From the NCBI GenBank assembly GCA_030838025.1, contig JAUTXM010000230.1, positions 1 to 5,660 on the forward strand: a stretch of 5,660 bases of DNA, read 5' to 3'. Below the pieces are notes generated by a model that saw only the letters and a list, made by a program, of their open reading frames with translations, did not search any database and was not told where the DNA came from. Origin of the DNA: Acidimicrobiaceae bacterium. GTDB lineage: Bacteria > Actinomycetota > Acidimicrobiia > Acidimicrobiales > Palsa-688. Shown one piece after another: positions 5,658 through 5,660 of the stretch; positions within the stretch are counted from its first letter, which is position 1; the number at the start of each line of letters is the position of its first letter. A program made the position numbers and the translations under genes.

Positions 5658-5660
5658 ATA

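Noticed and set aside
1..5660. CRISPR array, tRNA, rRNA, insertion sequence or defence island
   Set aside because: There are no spaced identical repeats of CRISPR form, no cloverleaf or rRNA sequence, and no transposase, nuclease or toxin-antitoxin gene in any frame I could support.

Overview
The window is GC-rich and densely packed, with five complete protein genes whose products look actinobacterial. The best evidence is a LigC-type ATP-dependent DNA ligase very close in motif spelling to mycobacterial LigC, together with gene starts that lack a Shine-Dalgarno sequence and resemble leaderless starts. I place it in a high-GC member of the Actinomycetota. Class or genus cannot be settled from this sequence.

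Layout from left to right: a LigC-type DNA ligase on the minus strand (31-1125); a class I SAM-dependent methyltransferase on the plus strand (1138-1953), divergent from the ligase across only 12 bp; a repeat-bearing convergent spacer (1954-2096); a GH77 4-alpha-glucanotransferase, malQ, on the minus strand (2097-4010); a small RsbW-like anti-sigma/serine kinase on the minus strand (4047-4475), just upstream of malQ and probably co-transcribed with it; a divergent DUF72 (YecE-like) protein on the plus strand (4517-5500); and a non-coding tail with a strong inverted repeat (5501-5660). Bases 1-30 lie just past the ligase stop and show nothing I can name.

The five genes do not form one obvious pathway. 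The ligase belongs to break or gap repair. MalQ belongs to maltodextrin and glycogen metabolism. The RsbW-like kinase belongs to partner-switching control of a sigma factor or similar target. The methyltransferase and the DUF72 protein have unknown substrates. The only plausible functional coupling is regulatory: the RsbW-like gene precedes malQ by 36 bp, which may tie glycogen turnover to stress or developmental signalling.

I see no clear new multi-gene system such as a defence island, CRISPR array or mobile element. The least explained signals are non-coding. One is a family of short repeats with the core TGGGC-N(1-2)-ACTTA, in tandem and inverted copies between the methyltransferase and malQ and again as an inverted repeat after the DUF72 gene. 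The other is a very compact divergent promoter in which two opposed -10-like hexamers overlap and point at leaderless GTG starts.
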